Positions 1 through 10,914 of a stretch of 64,000 nt of DNA are shown one piece after another (within the stretch, counting starts at the first letter, position 1; each line of letters opens with the position of its first letter). Both the position numbers and the translations under genes were made by a program. The notes under the pieces were generated by a model that was not told where the DNA came from, did not search any database, and worked only from the letters and a program-made list of their open reading frames with translations. This stretch comes from Ryuthela nishihirai (taxonomy: Eukaryota; Arthropoda; Arachnida; Araneae; Heptathelidae): the NCBI GenBank assembly GCA_038380435.1, contig JAWZYU010000034.1, forward strand, positions 40,982,901 to 41,046,900, read 5' to 3'.

Positions 1-760
1 GATTTAATCATCGTGAGGAATGACACTGTTGGCTTTATTTTTGCCTCAGTCATTTTCAAAACAACTTCGTACGTTACTGACACGCAAAATCTTCACCTCG
101 GTCAAAACAGAAAGATTTCCCTTCCAAAAATCATCATCTCTTCTTACAAAAATCATCCTTTCCTCTCCAAAACAGTCCAAAACAATCATCTCCTATCCCA
201 AAGTCATCATCTCCTCATCTAAAATCATCATCATCTCTTCCAAAACCTATCTCTCTTATACAAAATCATCATCTTTTCTACCCAAATAATCCATCCTCTT
301 AGAAAATCATTTCCTTCTTTTAAAATTACCTTTCCTCATCCAGAATCATCTCTCCTCTTCCAAAACGATCATCTTCCTCCAAAAACATCCTCTCCTCTTC
401 GAAAATCATCAACTCCTCTTCAAAATCACCATTCCCCCTTCCAAAACAATAAGTCATCATCTCCTCATCTAAAATCATCATCTTCTCTTCCAAAAACTAC
501 CTGTCTGTTATTCCAAAATCATCATCTCCTCTTCCCAAATAATCCATCCTTTTAGAAAATCATTTCCCTCTTCTAAAATTACCTTTCCTCATCCAAAATC
601 ATCTCTCCTCTTCCAAAAAAAAAATCTTCCTCCAAAATCATCCACTCCTCTTCAAAAAACAATCGTTTCCCCTTCCAAATCATTCTTTCTCTTTCCGAAA
701 CCATCCTCTTCCAAAGTCCTCCTCTCGCCTTCCAATCACCATCAAAGAGAGATTTCCACA
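1..760. repeat. Degenerate CT/A-rich tandem repeat
   Basis: The stretch is built from imperfect ~20-bp motifs of the type TCATCATCTCCTCTTCCAAA. A larger duplication is superimposed: the block starting AGTCATCATCTCCTCATCT at 202 recurs at 452, an offset of 250 bp, and the following ~170 bp are similar in both copies. Short open frames here simply read the motif and carry no recognisable domain. Confidence 0.8.
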
Positions 761-1394
761 GTTAATAGCAGATCTTCCGCCAGAAACTGCCATTTTCTGT
801 GACTCTCCCCCCACGCTCTAATTCCCCCCCCCCCCCCTTGTTTTAACTGCCAACATTAATGAGTTCCCATCACTATTTGCCTCGCTATACTTCACCGATG
901 GTAGGAAGGTTCAGCAAATATTTACCTTGGAGTCCGACGCAATTTGCATACGCGAATTTGTCTTTCCCGGGTAAAGATTCCGGGACAATATCCATTGCCA
1001 TCCACAATTAAAATCTTCATTAACGTTTTCACTTGGGGTTGTATTTGCTAAGTACGCCAATCAAGGCTCTTTCGAACAGCTCTCGCAATTCTGCGATGCG
1101 AGGTGATCAGGAATTCACCACTCGTTCATTTTTCTTTCTTCAACCTATTTCCGATGTCGTTTCCTCCCCGTCCGAAGTCATCTGATGTGTGTTTTCAAAC
1201 ATCTCGGACTCCTTCTTAAGATGACTCTGTGCAAAGGAAGAGAGATTTGCCCGAAAGAGAAGGATGCAAAAAAGAAAAGCAAGGAGAAAGTCGCGCACAG
1301 AAGAGGAATAAACATTGCAGCTCTCAACTTTGACTTTCATCATAAGAGGAACGTTCGATTTCGAAACGCCATCGTTGTTGATGAGTGCTGATCG
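761..1394. other. Non-repetitive spacer, no gene seen
   Basis: Mixed-composition DNA with a C homopolymer near 826-838. A minus-strand open frame that runs out of the neighbouring 41-bp array continues to 1140 and ends with a hydrophobic stretch, but I recognise no family and see no supported start. Nothing else is supported. Confidence 0.5.
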
Positions 1395-4300
1395 CGTTAG
1401 ATTTGGAAACTCCTTCTTTGATAATGAGTGAGGACCAATCGATTTGTAAACTCCTTCTTTGATAGTGAGTGAGGACCATTCGATTTGGAAACTCCTTTTC
1501 TGATAATGAGTGAGGACCATTCGATTTGGAAACTCCTTCTTTGATAATGAGTGAGGACCAATTGATTTGTAAATTCTTTCTTTGATAATGAGTGAGGACC
1601 AATCGATTTGGAAACCCTTTCTTTGATAATGAGGGATGACCATTCGATTTGGAAACTCCTTCTTTGATAATGAGTGAAGACCATTCGATTTGGAAACTCC
1701 TTCTTTGATAATGAGTGAGGACCAATCGATTTGGAAACTCCTTCTTTGATAATGAGTGGGGACCAATTGATTTGGAAACTCCTTCTTTGATAATGAGTGA
1801 GGACCATTCGATTTGGAAACTCCTTCTTTGACAATGAGTGAGGACCAATCGATTTGGAAACTCCTTCTTTGATAATGAGTGAGGACCATTCGATTTGGAA
1901 ACTCCTTCTTTGATAATGAGTGAGGACCATTCGATTTGGAAACTCCTTCTTTGATAATGAGTGAGGACCATTCGATTTGGAAACTCCTTCTTTGATAATG
2001 AGTGAGGACCAATCGATTTGGAAACTCCTTCTTTGATAATGAGTGAGGATCAATCGATTTGGAAACTCCTTCTTTGATAATGAGTGAGGACCATTCGATT
2101 TGGAAACTCCTTCTTTGACAATGAGTGAGGACCAATCGATTTGGAAACTCCTTCTTTGATAATGAGTGAGGACCATTCGATTTGGAAACTCCTTCTTTGA
2201 TAATGAGTGAGGACCATTCGATTTGGAAACTCCTTCTTTGATAATGAGTGAGGACCATTCGATTTGGAAACTCCTTCTTTGATAATGAGTGAGGACCAAT
2301 CGATTTGGAAACTCCTTCTTTGATAATGAGTGAGGATCAATCGATTTGGAAACTCCTTCTTTGATAATGAGTGAGGACCATTCGATTTGGAAACTCCTTC
2401 TTTGATAATGAGTGAGGACAAATCGATTTGGAAACTCCTTCTTTGATAATGAGTGAGGACAAATCGATTTGGAAACTCCTTCTTTGATAATGAGTGAGGA
2501 CCAATCGATTTGGAAACTCCTTCTCTGATAATGAGTGAGGATCAATCGATTTGGAAACTCCTTCTTTGATAATGAGTGAGGACCAATCGATTTGGAAACT
2601 CCTTTTTTGATAATGAGTAAGATTTGGAAACTCCTTCTTTGATAATGAGTGAGGACCAATCGATTTGGAAACTCCTTCTTTGATAATGAGTGGGGACCAA
2701 TCGATTTGGAAACTCCTTCTTTGATAATGAGTGAGGACCATTCGATTTGGAAACTCCTTCTTTGATAATGAGTGAGGACAAATCGATTTAGAAACTCCTT
2801 CTCTGATAATGAGTGAGGACCAATCGATTTGGAAACCCTTTCTTTGTTAATGAGTGAAGACCATTCGATTTGGAAATTCCTTCTTTGATAATGAGGGATT
2901 ACCATTCGATTTGGAAACTCCTTCTTTGATAATGAGGGATTACCATTCGATTTGGAAACTCCTTCTTTGATAATGAGTGAGGACCATTCGATTTGGAAAC
3001 TCCTTCTTTGATAATGAGTGAGGACCATTCGATTTGGAAACTCCTTCTTTGATAATGAGTGAGGACCAATCGATTTGGAAACTCCTTTTTTGATAATGAG
3101 TGAGATTTGGAAACTCCTTCTTTGATAATGAGTGAGGACCAATCGATTTGGAAACTCCTTTTTTGATAATGAGTGAGATTTGGAAACTCCTTCTTTGATA
3201 ATGAGTGAGGACCAATCGATTTGGAAACTCCTTCTTTGATAATGAGTGAGGACCATTCAATTTGGAAACTCCTTCTTTGATAATGAGTGAGGACCATTCG
3301 ATTTGGGAACTCCTTCTTTGATAATGAGTGAGGACCAATCGATTTGGAAACTCCTTCTTTGATAATGAGTGAGGACCAATCGATTTGGAAACTCTTTCTT
3401 TGATAATGAGTGAGGACCAATCGATTTGGAAACTCCTTCTTTGATAATGAGTGAGGACCAATCGATTTGGAAACTCCTTCTTTGATAATGAGTGAGGACC
3501 AATCGATTTGGAAACTCCTTCTTTGATAATGAGTGAGGACCAATCGATTTGGAAACTCCTTCTTTGATAATGAGTGAGATTTGGAAACTCCTTCTTTGAT
3601 AATGAGTGAGGACCAATCGATTTGGAAACTCCTTTTTTGATAATGAGTGAGATTTGGAAACTCTTTCTTTGATAATGAGTGAGGACCAATCGATTTGGAA
3701 ACTCCTTCTTTGATAAGGAGTGAGGACAAATCGATTTGGAAACTCCTTCTTTGATAATGAGTGAGGACCAATCGATTTGGAAACTCCTTCTCTGATAATG
3801 AGTGAGGACAAATCGATTTGGAAACTCCTTCTTTGATAATGAGTGAGGACCAATCGATTTGGAAACTCCTTTTTTGATAATGAGTGAGATTTGGAAACTC
3901 CTTCTTTGATAATGAGTGAGGACCAATCGATTTTGAAACTCCTTCATTGATAATGAGTGGGGACAAATCGATTTGGAAACTCCTTCTTTGATAATGACTG
4001 AGGACCATTCGATTTGGAAACTCCTTCTTTGATAATGAGTGAGGATCAATCGATTTGGAAACTCCTTCTTTGATAATGAGTGAGGATCAATCGATTTGGA
4101 AACTCCTTCTTTGATAATGAGTGAGGACAAATCGATTTGGAAACTCCTTCTTTGATAATGAGTGGGGACCAATCGATTTGGAAACTCCTTCTTTGATAAT
4201 GAGTGAGGACCAATCGATTTGGAAACTCCTTCTTTGATAATGAGTGAGGACCAATCGATTTGGAAACTCTTTCTTTGATAATGAGTGAGGACCAATCGAT

Positions 4301-4680
4301 TTGGAAACTCCTTCTTTGATAATGAGTGAGGACCATTCGATTTGGAAACTCCTTCTCTGATAATGAGGGATGACCATTCGATGTGGAAACTCCTCTGATA
4401 ATGAGGAATGACCATTCGATATAGAAACTCCTTCTTTGATAATGAGGGATGATCATTCGATTTGGAAACTCCTTCTTTGATAATGAGGGATGACCATTCG
4501 ATTTGGTAACTCCTACATTGATAATGAGGGATGACCATTTGATTTGGAAACTCCTACATTGATAATGAGGGATGACCATTTGATTTGGAAACTCCTACAT
4601 TGATAATGAGGGATGACCATTCGATTTGGAAACTCTTTCTTTGATAATGAGTGATGAACATTCGATTTTGAAACGCATTG
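1395..4680. repeat. 41-bp minisatellite array (sub-array A), ~80 units
   Basis: The unit contains AATGAGTGAGGACCAATCG followed by ATTTGGAAACTCCTTCTTTG. Successive CTCCTTCTTT blocks at 1861 and 1902 give a period of 41. Some units lack 9 bp (GTGAGATTTGG form, for example near 3100, 3170, 3580, 3640 and 3890). Most units have no stop in any minus-strand frame, so minus-strand open frames of up to 619 codons cycle through three reading frames every 123 bp. That follows from the unit itself and is not evidence of a protein. Confidence 0.97.
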
Positions 4681-5165
4681 TTGATGATGTGTAATTATAG
4701 TTTGATTTCGAAACGCCCCTCTCCAATAATGAGCGATGATCACTCGATTTTGAAAAGCTTTTTTCTGATCTTGAGCGATGGCCATTCGATTCTGAAACGC
4801 TTTCTCTGATCTTGACTGATGATCATTCGATTTTCAAACGTCTTCTGTGATCTTTATTGATGAATGTTCGATTTTCAAACGTCTTCTGTGATCTTTATTG
4901 ATGAATGTTCGATTTTCAAACGCCTTTTCTGATCATGACGTCTTTTCAGACGCCTTTTCTGATCATGAGTGAGGACGATTTCATTTTGAAACGCATTCTC
5001 TGATAATGAGCTATAATGACCAGTTAATTTCAAAAATGTCTCTCTGATTATAAGTGATGAATCATTGATTGCGAAACGCCTTCTTTCATAATGAACGATG
5101 ACCATTTTAATTTCAAAGACATTCTCTGATATTGAGTGATGACCGTTTGATTTCGAAAATTTTTT
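4681..5165. repeat. Decayed 41-bp units linking two sub-arrays
   Basis: Imperfect units keep the skeleton TGATGA..ATTCGATTTT..AAACGCCTTCTCTGAT with many substitutions and indels. They connect the homogeneous sub-array before them to a second homogeneous sub-array after them, and look like older, un-homogenised copies of the same repeat. Confidence 0.85.
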
Positions 5166-6111
5166 TGATATTGAGGGATTATTCGATTTTGGAACGCCTT
5201 CTCTGGTAAGGGGTGAGGGTCATCCGATTTTGAAACGCCTTCTCTTGTAAGAAGTGAGGGTCATCCGATTTTGAAACGCCTACTCTTGTAAGAAGTGAGG
5301 GTCATCTGATTTTGAAACGCCTACTCTTGTAAGAAGTGAGGGTCATCTGATTTTGAAACGCCTTCTCTGGTAAGGGGTGAGGGTCATCCGATTTTGAAAC
5401 GCCTTCTCTTGTAAGAAGTGAGGGTCATCCGATTTTGAAACGCCTTCTCTGGTAAGGGGTGAGGGTCATCCGATTCCGAAACGCATCCTCTGTTAAGGGG
5501 TGAGGGTCATCCGATTTTGAAACAAATTCTCTTGTAAGGGGTGAGGGTCATCCGATTTTGAAACGCCTTCTCTTGTAAGGGGTGAGGGTCATCCGATTTT
5601 GAAACGCCTTCTCTGGTAAGGGGTGAGAGTCATCCGATTTTGAAACGCCTTCTCTGGTAAGGGGTGAGGGTCATCCGATTTTGAAACGCCTCCTCTGTTA
5701 GGGGGTGATGGTCATCCGATTCTGGAACGCCTCCTCTGGTAAGGGGTGAGAGTCATCCGATTTTGAAACGCCTTCTCTGGTAAGGGGTGAGGGTCATCCG
5801 ATTTTGAAACGCCTCCTCTGTTAGGGGGTGATGGTCATCCGATTCTGGAACGCCTCCTCTGGTAAGGGGTGAGAGTCATCCGATTTTGAAACGCCTTCTC
5901 TGGTAAGGGGTGAGGGTCATCCGATTTTGAAACGCCTCCTCTGTTAGGGGGTGATGGTCATCCGATTCTGGAACGCCTCCTCTGGTAAGGGGTGAGAGTC
6001 ATCCGATTTTGAAACGCCTTCTCTGGTAAGGGGTGAGGGTCATCCGATTCCGAAACGCCTCCTCTGGTAAGGGGTGAGGGTCATCCGATTTTGAAACGCC
6101 TTCTCTGGTGA
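5166..6111. repeat. 41-bp minisatellite sub-array B with 123-bp higher-order repeat
   Basis: The unit has GGTAAGGGGTGAGGGTCATC followed by CGATTTTGAAACGCCTTCTC, also 41 bp, and aligns with the sub-array A unit over its whole length. A three-unit higher-order repeat is visible: TCCTCTGTTAGGGGGTGATG starts at 5691, 5814 and 5937, exactly 123 bp apart. The array ends abruptly at a MITE arm. Confidence 0.95.
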
Positions 6112-6224
6112 GTCACGTGACACGAAGGTTGCCAGATCACTAATTTCTAAAAAAATCGTTGCCAGATATTTTTTCTGAATGTTGTAATGAACCATAGTGT
6201 TCGGATACTTTTTTTGAGCGACTG
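6112..6224 (+). mobile_element. Right half of palindromic TA-type MITE
   Basis: The segment from GTCACGTGACACGAAGG to the terminus TTTTTTGAGCGACTG followed by TA matches the right half of the complete MITE at 14867-15082. The left half is missing and array sub-unit DNA abuts it directly, so this is a truncated, immobile copy. Confidence 0.85.
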
Positions 6225-6227
6225 TAC

Positions 6228-6292
6228 AACAGGACTCGAAATTGAGAACGAGGAGATTACGAGCGTGGCGCGCTAGCGACTGAGCCAGATCT
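6228..6292 (-). mobile_element. Fragment of tRNA-derived SINE-A head
   Basis: Read on the minus strand, it contains TGGCTCAGTCGCTAGCGCGC (A-box region) and a degenerate B box (TTTCGAGTCC). It matches the tRNA-like head of the SINE at 27365-27747 and stops where the MITE arm begins. Confidence 0.7.
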
Positions 6293-6473
6293 CTCTTCAT
6301 TGAAGTCAGGAAATTTATTTCTAATTAACGCACAGTGTCATCCATTAAAATAAATATTTTAAGTGCATTAAATGTTTTTAGTTTAATTGAGCATTTTTTT
6401 TTTTAATTTTTTTTTCACTTTGAATTTCATCTGCTTTGATTAGAGTGGTGTGGAAATTCGAGTTCGGTTGGTT

Positions 6474-6949
6474 TTCCTCGGAGCGGCACTTTTCTTCACA
6501 CAATGGGTTAAATGGCCAGGTCACAAGGACTCCAGGGCTCAGAGAAGGTTGGGAGTTGGGTTGGGCTGTGTTGTTTTACCTCTGAGCGGCACTTTTATTT
6601 GCACACTATGGGCTAAATGGCCAGGTCACAAGGACCCCAAAGGCTCAGAGAACGTTGGGGGAGGGGACCCACTGGAACAGTTGTTGGGAGACAGATGGTA
6701 GCCTCCCGTCAAGGCCATCCAGTGTGTTCTTTAACGTGCACTGGGTATGGCTCTCCCGCACACGGAGCCACGGCTTAACGTCCCATCCGACAGACGGCGG
6801 CCTTTCCAAGCCCATCGGTGTCCCCTACTGACCTTGGGAAGGGCGGGGAATTTTGCGGAGATAAATCTCAACGCTGACCCAGCTGGGACTCGAACTGGGA
6901 AGTAGAGAATACGAGCCTGGCGCGCTACCGACTGAGCCACCCCCGCCCC
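6474..6949 (-). mobile_element. SINE-A copy, two 3' units plus head
   Basis: On the minus strand it has a tRNA-like head (A-box region GTGGCTCAGTCGGTAGCGCG, B box with the T dropped, GTTCGAGTCC), the central GACGTTAAGCCGTGG domain, then the 3' domain (CAGCTGTTCCAGTGGGTCCC-like) present about twice. Substitutions show it is an old copy. No target duplication is clear. Confidence 0.9.
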
Positions 6950-7251
6950 AAGATTGGGGGAGTGAACCCACTGGACATCTGTTAGGAGACAAATAAAAGC
7001 CTCTTGTCAAGACCATGCAGCGTGTTCTTTAACGTGCAAAGTGTATGGTACTCTTCCGCACACGGGACCACGGCTTAACGTCCCATCCGACGGACGGCGG
7101 CCTTTCCAAGTCCATCGGTGTCCCCTACTGACCGTAGGAAGGGCCGGGGAATTTTACAGAGATAAATCTCAACGCTGACCCAGCTGGGACTCGAACCTGG
7201 GAACTAAGATTACGAACCTGGAGCTCTACCGACTGAGTCACGCCCCCCCCC
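6950..7251 (-). mobile_element. SINE-A copy, truncated 3' domain
   Basis: A second SINE immediately follows the previous one in the same orientation. It keeps the tRNA-like head, the central domain and only the inner part of the 3' domain (from GGGGGAGTGAACCCACTGG on the plus strand). The head ends at a C-rich run near 7243-7251. Confidence 0.88.
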
Positions 7252-8517
7252 CTCCGTTAAAATTCGGAAACAAAAATGAATTAAAAAATAAAAAATAGAA
7301 ATAGAGAGTTGGAAAAAAAAATCGAAATCCTTTCAAAATTACATTTCTTTCCAATAATAAGTGCCAAAAGAGTCCAAAATATAAAAAAAAAACCTTAAGT
7401 CTAAAACACCTCGAAACAGAGTATGGTCATTTACAGAAGAAACACAACTAAAAACGTCTTTGGGAGAAAGAAATATCGATTCCTTATTTTAACGTTTGTT
7501 GGATTCTTGCCTCGCCCATATATCACGTGCCCATCAAAAACTTCAATAAAACACCTTATTTCATTTCTTCCCATTTCTCTAAAGTTGTCAAAACAGTAAT
7601 CACATGGTAGTACATTCCAAATGGTACGGAAAACATCATTGACAACCGTACGCATTTTCAATCATAAATTGATTTACAGCACCACCAAAACATATTACAT
7701 TCTATCCTTCCATTTCCTCGTTGTTATTATTTTTTTTTTGTTGCTTTTTATCCCCGGTAATATCCATTCGTCAATCAAACGAAGATTTCACACATACAAT
7801 TCTTCAGTTTAATATTTCTCCTTTTGTAACGAATAAAAACATTTTGAAACGTGTAATCCATTTTGTACTTACATTTCTACCTCATTGCAGAGATATAAAT
7901 CTTTCGCGAATTTTATGCTTTTTGCGATAACATCTAGTGAATTAAAGGTGGGGAGGACGTGGAGGGGGGAGGGAGTACATCTGGGAGTTGGAGATGTATG
8001 TAAAAGGAGGCGTGTCTGGTGTTAGGAAATAAAAAAATATGGAAGTTTGTATCAGTAACTGTGATTTGGCTTGTAGTGTCAGTAAGAAATGTGTTGGAGG
8101 CATTTCAGGTGAAGATTTATTTTTATAAAAGGGCATCAAGAAAATGGTTGGTGCATTGACGTTGGTTCTTTTCAGAGCTTGATGTTGTATAATGCATATA
8201 AATAACTGTACGTGGATGTGTTTACTGTCACTAGTGAAGTTAGCAACTAGAGTTAAAAACGGCGGGGATACAAGGCGATATAAACTTCTTGTAAATGTAA
8301 GCAAGAAAAAAAACAATTTTTGTTTTAAGGATATTTTGCTGTGTAGATATTATCTTTTTCTGTTGTCTGCTCAACTTCAATGTCGTTTTTTTTTTTCATT
8401 AAATTTAATTTTAATATAAAATTGCGCTGTTTCTTTTTTTTAGCGTTTTTTTTTTAAAGTGGCGCTTTAATGATGGATTTTTTTTCAAAGTCAAGGTTAT
8501 CAAGAGAATTTTGATTT
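7252..8517. other. AT-rich spacer, no gene seen
   Basis: Roughly 1.27 kb of AT-rich DNA with T and A homopolymers. Open frames are short, with no recognisable domains and biased composition. No transposon termini or tandem structure are evident. Confidence 0.6.
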
Positions 8518-8735
8518 TGGGATGGGATGGCTTGTAATCTTCAGTTCCCAGGTTCGATTCCCACCTGGGTCAACTGTGATATTTGTCTCCTCGAGATTTC
8601 ATTTAGTAGGGGATACAGACGGGTTTGGAAAGATCGCCGTCCGTCTGACGGGTCATGAGGTCGATGCTCAGTGTGCGTGAAAGTCATACCCTGCGCAAGT
8701 TAAAAAACACACTGGATGGCCTTGAGGGGCCTTAT
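8518..8735 (+). mobile_element. SINE-A 5' portion, diverged
   Basis: The B box GGTTCGATTCC and the central domain (CGTCCGTCTGACGGGTCATG in place of the usual GGACGTTAAGCC) are recognisable. The A-box part of the head is eroded. The copy breaks off at GGCCTTGAGGGGCC, where another copy begins shortly after. Confidence 0.8.
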
Positions 8736-8750
8736 CTACTTCTAACAAGT

Positions 8751-9290
8751 GCACGAGAGGCTCGTAATCTGCAGTTCCCAGGTTCGATTCCCAGCTGGGT
8801 CAGCATTGAGATTTATATCCGCAAAATTGCCCGCCGTGCCCACGGTCAGTAGGGGACACCGATGGGCTTGAAAGAACAGCCGTCCGTCGGATGGGTCGTT
8901 AAGTTGTGGCCCCGTGTGCGGGAGAGACATACCCTGTGCACGTAAAAGAACACGCTGGATGGCCTTCACGGGAGGCTACCATCTGTCTCACAACAACTGT
9001 TCCAGTGGGTCCCCTCCACCAACCTTCTCTGAGCCTTCGGGATCCTTGTGACCTGGCCATTTAGCCCATGGTGTGCAAAAAAGTGCCGTTCAGAGGTAAA
9101 ACAACCCAACGTTAAAGAACACACTAGATGGCCTTGATGGGAGGCTACCATCTGTCTCCCAACAGCTGTTCCAGTGGGTCCCCTCCCCCAACCTTCTCTG
9201 AGCCTTCGGGGTCCATGTGACCTGGCCATTTAGCCCATGGTGTGCAAAAAAGTGCCGCTCAGAGGTTAAATAACCCAACCCAACATAATT
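8751..9290 (+). mobile_element. SINE-A copy with two 169-bp 3' units
   Basis: The head starts at GAGAGGCTCGTAATCTGCAG with an intact B box GGTTCGATTCC, so the A box is partly lost. The central domain is followed by two 3' units; the junction is AAACAACCCAACGTTAAAGA near 9100. The 3' end is the usual AACCCAACCCAAC. Confidence 0.92.
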
Positions 9291-9330
9291 TTTTTTCTCT
9301 TTAAAAGTTTTAATTAGAGCTGATGGACGA

Positions 9331-9583
9331 TGGACGGGGTGGCTCAGTTGGTAGCGCGCCAGGCTGGTAATCTCTAGTTCCCAGGTTCGAGTACCGAGTA
9401 CCTGGGTTAGCGTTCAGATTTATCTCTGCAAAACTCCTTACTCTGCCCACGGTCAATAGGGGACACAGATGAGTTTTAAAGGGCCGCTGTCCGTCGGATG
9501 GAACGTTAAGCCGTGGCTCCGTATGCGGGAGAGTCATACCCTGTGCACGTTCAAGAATACACAGGATCACCTTGACGACTACC
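9331..9583 (+). mobile_element. SINE-A copy, 5' part (split by MITE)
   Basis: It has a full head with GGTGGCTCAGTTGGTAGCGC and B box GGTTCGAGTACC, then the central domain up to CTTGACGACTACC. There it is interrupted by a composite MITE, and the missing 3' domain resumes at 10124. The interruption falls in the middle of a well-conserved SINE motif (GGCTACCATCTG in other copies). Confidence 0.92.
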
Positions 9584-9585
9584 TA

Positions 9586-10121
9586 CAGTCGCTCAAAAAA
9601 GTATCCGAACACGATGGTTGATTACAGAATTCAAAAAAAAGTCTGGAGCGTGTACAGCAACTGTACACGCTCCAGTTACCGTTCACAGCAAACTGGAGCG
9701 TGTGCAGTTACTGCACACGCTCCAGTTTGCTGTGAACGGTAACTGCACACGCTCCAGTTTGCTGTGAACGGTAACTGCACACGCTCAATATTTCTGTGAG
9801 TGGGCCCACACGATCCAGGTTTTAGGGAGCTCACACGATCCAATGTACTGTGAACGGTAACTGCACACGCTCCATATTCATTGCATTATATATTCATACG
9901 CATTATATATATTAAAAAAGTATCCGAACACTATGGTTGATTACAGAATTTAAAAAAAATATCTGGCAACTATTTTTTTTAGAAATTAGTGATTTGGCAA
10001 CCTTCGTGTCACGTGACACGAAGGTTGCCAGATCAATAATTTCTAAAAAAAAATCGTTGCCAGATAATTTTCCTGAATTCTGTAATCAGCCATAGTGTTC
10101 GGATACTTTTTTGAGCCACTG
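9586..10121 (+). mobile_element. Composite palindromic MITE (536 bp) nested in a SINE
   Basis: It begins CAGTCGCTCAAAAAAGTATC and ends with the inverted form, TTTTTTGAGCCACTG, flanked by TA at 9584-9585 and 10122-10123. This is the pattern of Tc1/mariner-type insertion. Inside are a left arm, a hairpin-rich segment (9643-9900) and a near-complete second MITE without its first few bases (from about 9915). There is no transposase, so mobility would have required one supplied in trans. Confidence 0.9.
9643..9745. repeat. Perfect hairpins inside composite MITE
   Basis: Two hairpins occur. CTGGAGCGTGTACAG pairs with its complement around loop CAA (9643-9675). Overlapping it at its end, a 35-bp arm at 9673-9707 is the exact inverse complement of 9711-9745 around loop TTA. 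Partial further copies of the arm follow to about 9880. The same structure recurs at 14730-14802. Confidence 0.95.
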
Positions 10122-10123
10122 TA

Positions 10124-10247
10124 GCATCTGTCTCTGAACAGCTGTCCAGTTGGTCGACTCCCCCGACCCTGAGCCATTGGGGTCCTTGTGACCTGGCCAT
10201 TTAGCCCATTGTGTGCAAAAAAGTGCCGCTCAGGGGTAAAACAACCG
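10124..10247 (+). mobile_element. SINE-A copy, 3' part (split by MITE)
   Basis: It resumes the SINE interrupted at 9583 with GCATCTGTCTCTGAACAGCT and runs to the terminal AGGGGTAAAACAACC. Order and orientation agree with one pre-existing SINE cut by the MITE. Confidence 0.9.
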
Positions 10248-10340
10248 TACAGCCTTTGGATAATCGCTTCTGACTCGTTTTCTTTTTCTGTTGTGTGCAA
10301 TGCCACCATTGCTAGAACTCCAACGTGCTACACTCTTCCC

Positions 10341-10425
10341 ATTTTCTTTCTCAACTTTCTCTAAACCTTTGGGATCCTTGTGACCTGAAAAGTCCTGCGC
10401 AGAGTTAAAATAGCACAGCCCAACC
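10341..10425 (+). mobile_element. SINE-A 3' tail remnant
   Basis: A diverged tail: CAACTTTCTCTAAACC, GGGATCCTTGTGACCTG and a terminal GAGTTAAAATAGCACAGCCC. It lacks the middle of the tail unit. Confidence 0.65.
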
Positions 10426-10439
10426 TTGATTTCTTCCAC

Positions 10440-10812
10440 GAAGGAGTGGTTGCAGTTGTTCACAGTTGGGAGCGCTCAAAACCTATGTTTTCCATTTCCA
10501 AGTTCGAGTCCCAATTGTGTCGGTGTTGAGAATTATCTCCGAGAAAAACTGCCTCAGTCAGAAAGAGGACACCGATGGACATGGAAAGACCGTCGTTCGT
10601 TGGATGGGACGTTAAACCGTGGTTCCTTAAGCAGAGAGCAGTATCCTATTTATGTTAAAAAGCCCGCTGGGTGGCACTGACGCGACTCTTCCATCTATCT
10701 GCTGTCAACTGGATCCCCTTCGAGAACGTTCTATGAGCCCTCAGGGTCCTAGTGACCTGGTCATTTAGTGCATTGTGTGGAAAAAAACGGAGCTCAGAGG
10801 TAAAAACAATCC
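10440..10812 (+). mobile_element. Old, diverged full-length SINE-A
   Basis: Every block of the element is present in order but with many changes: head with B box AGTTCGAGTCCC, then GGACACCGATGGACATGG, GGATGGGACGTTAAACCGTG, the tail with GTGACCTGGTCATTTAG, and terminal CAGAGGTAAAAACAATCC. The level of change suggests an insertion older than most of the others. Confidence 0.85.
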
Positions 10813-10914
10813 AAAAACTCGTGGAGGAATTTTCTCTATTCTTTCGTATTTAACGTAAATAGGATAATGTTCAGTTGACATTTTCAAAAATGCAAAAATC
10901 GTCCCTCAAAGGGG

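Noticed and set aside
1397..3256. 619-codon minus-strand open frame as a repetitive protein gene
   Set aside because: It lies wholly in the 41-bp array, cycles through all three phases of the same unit, and has no independent start, signal or domain.
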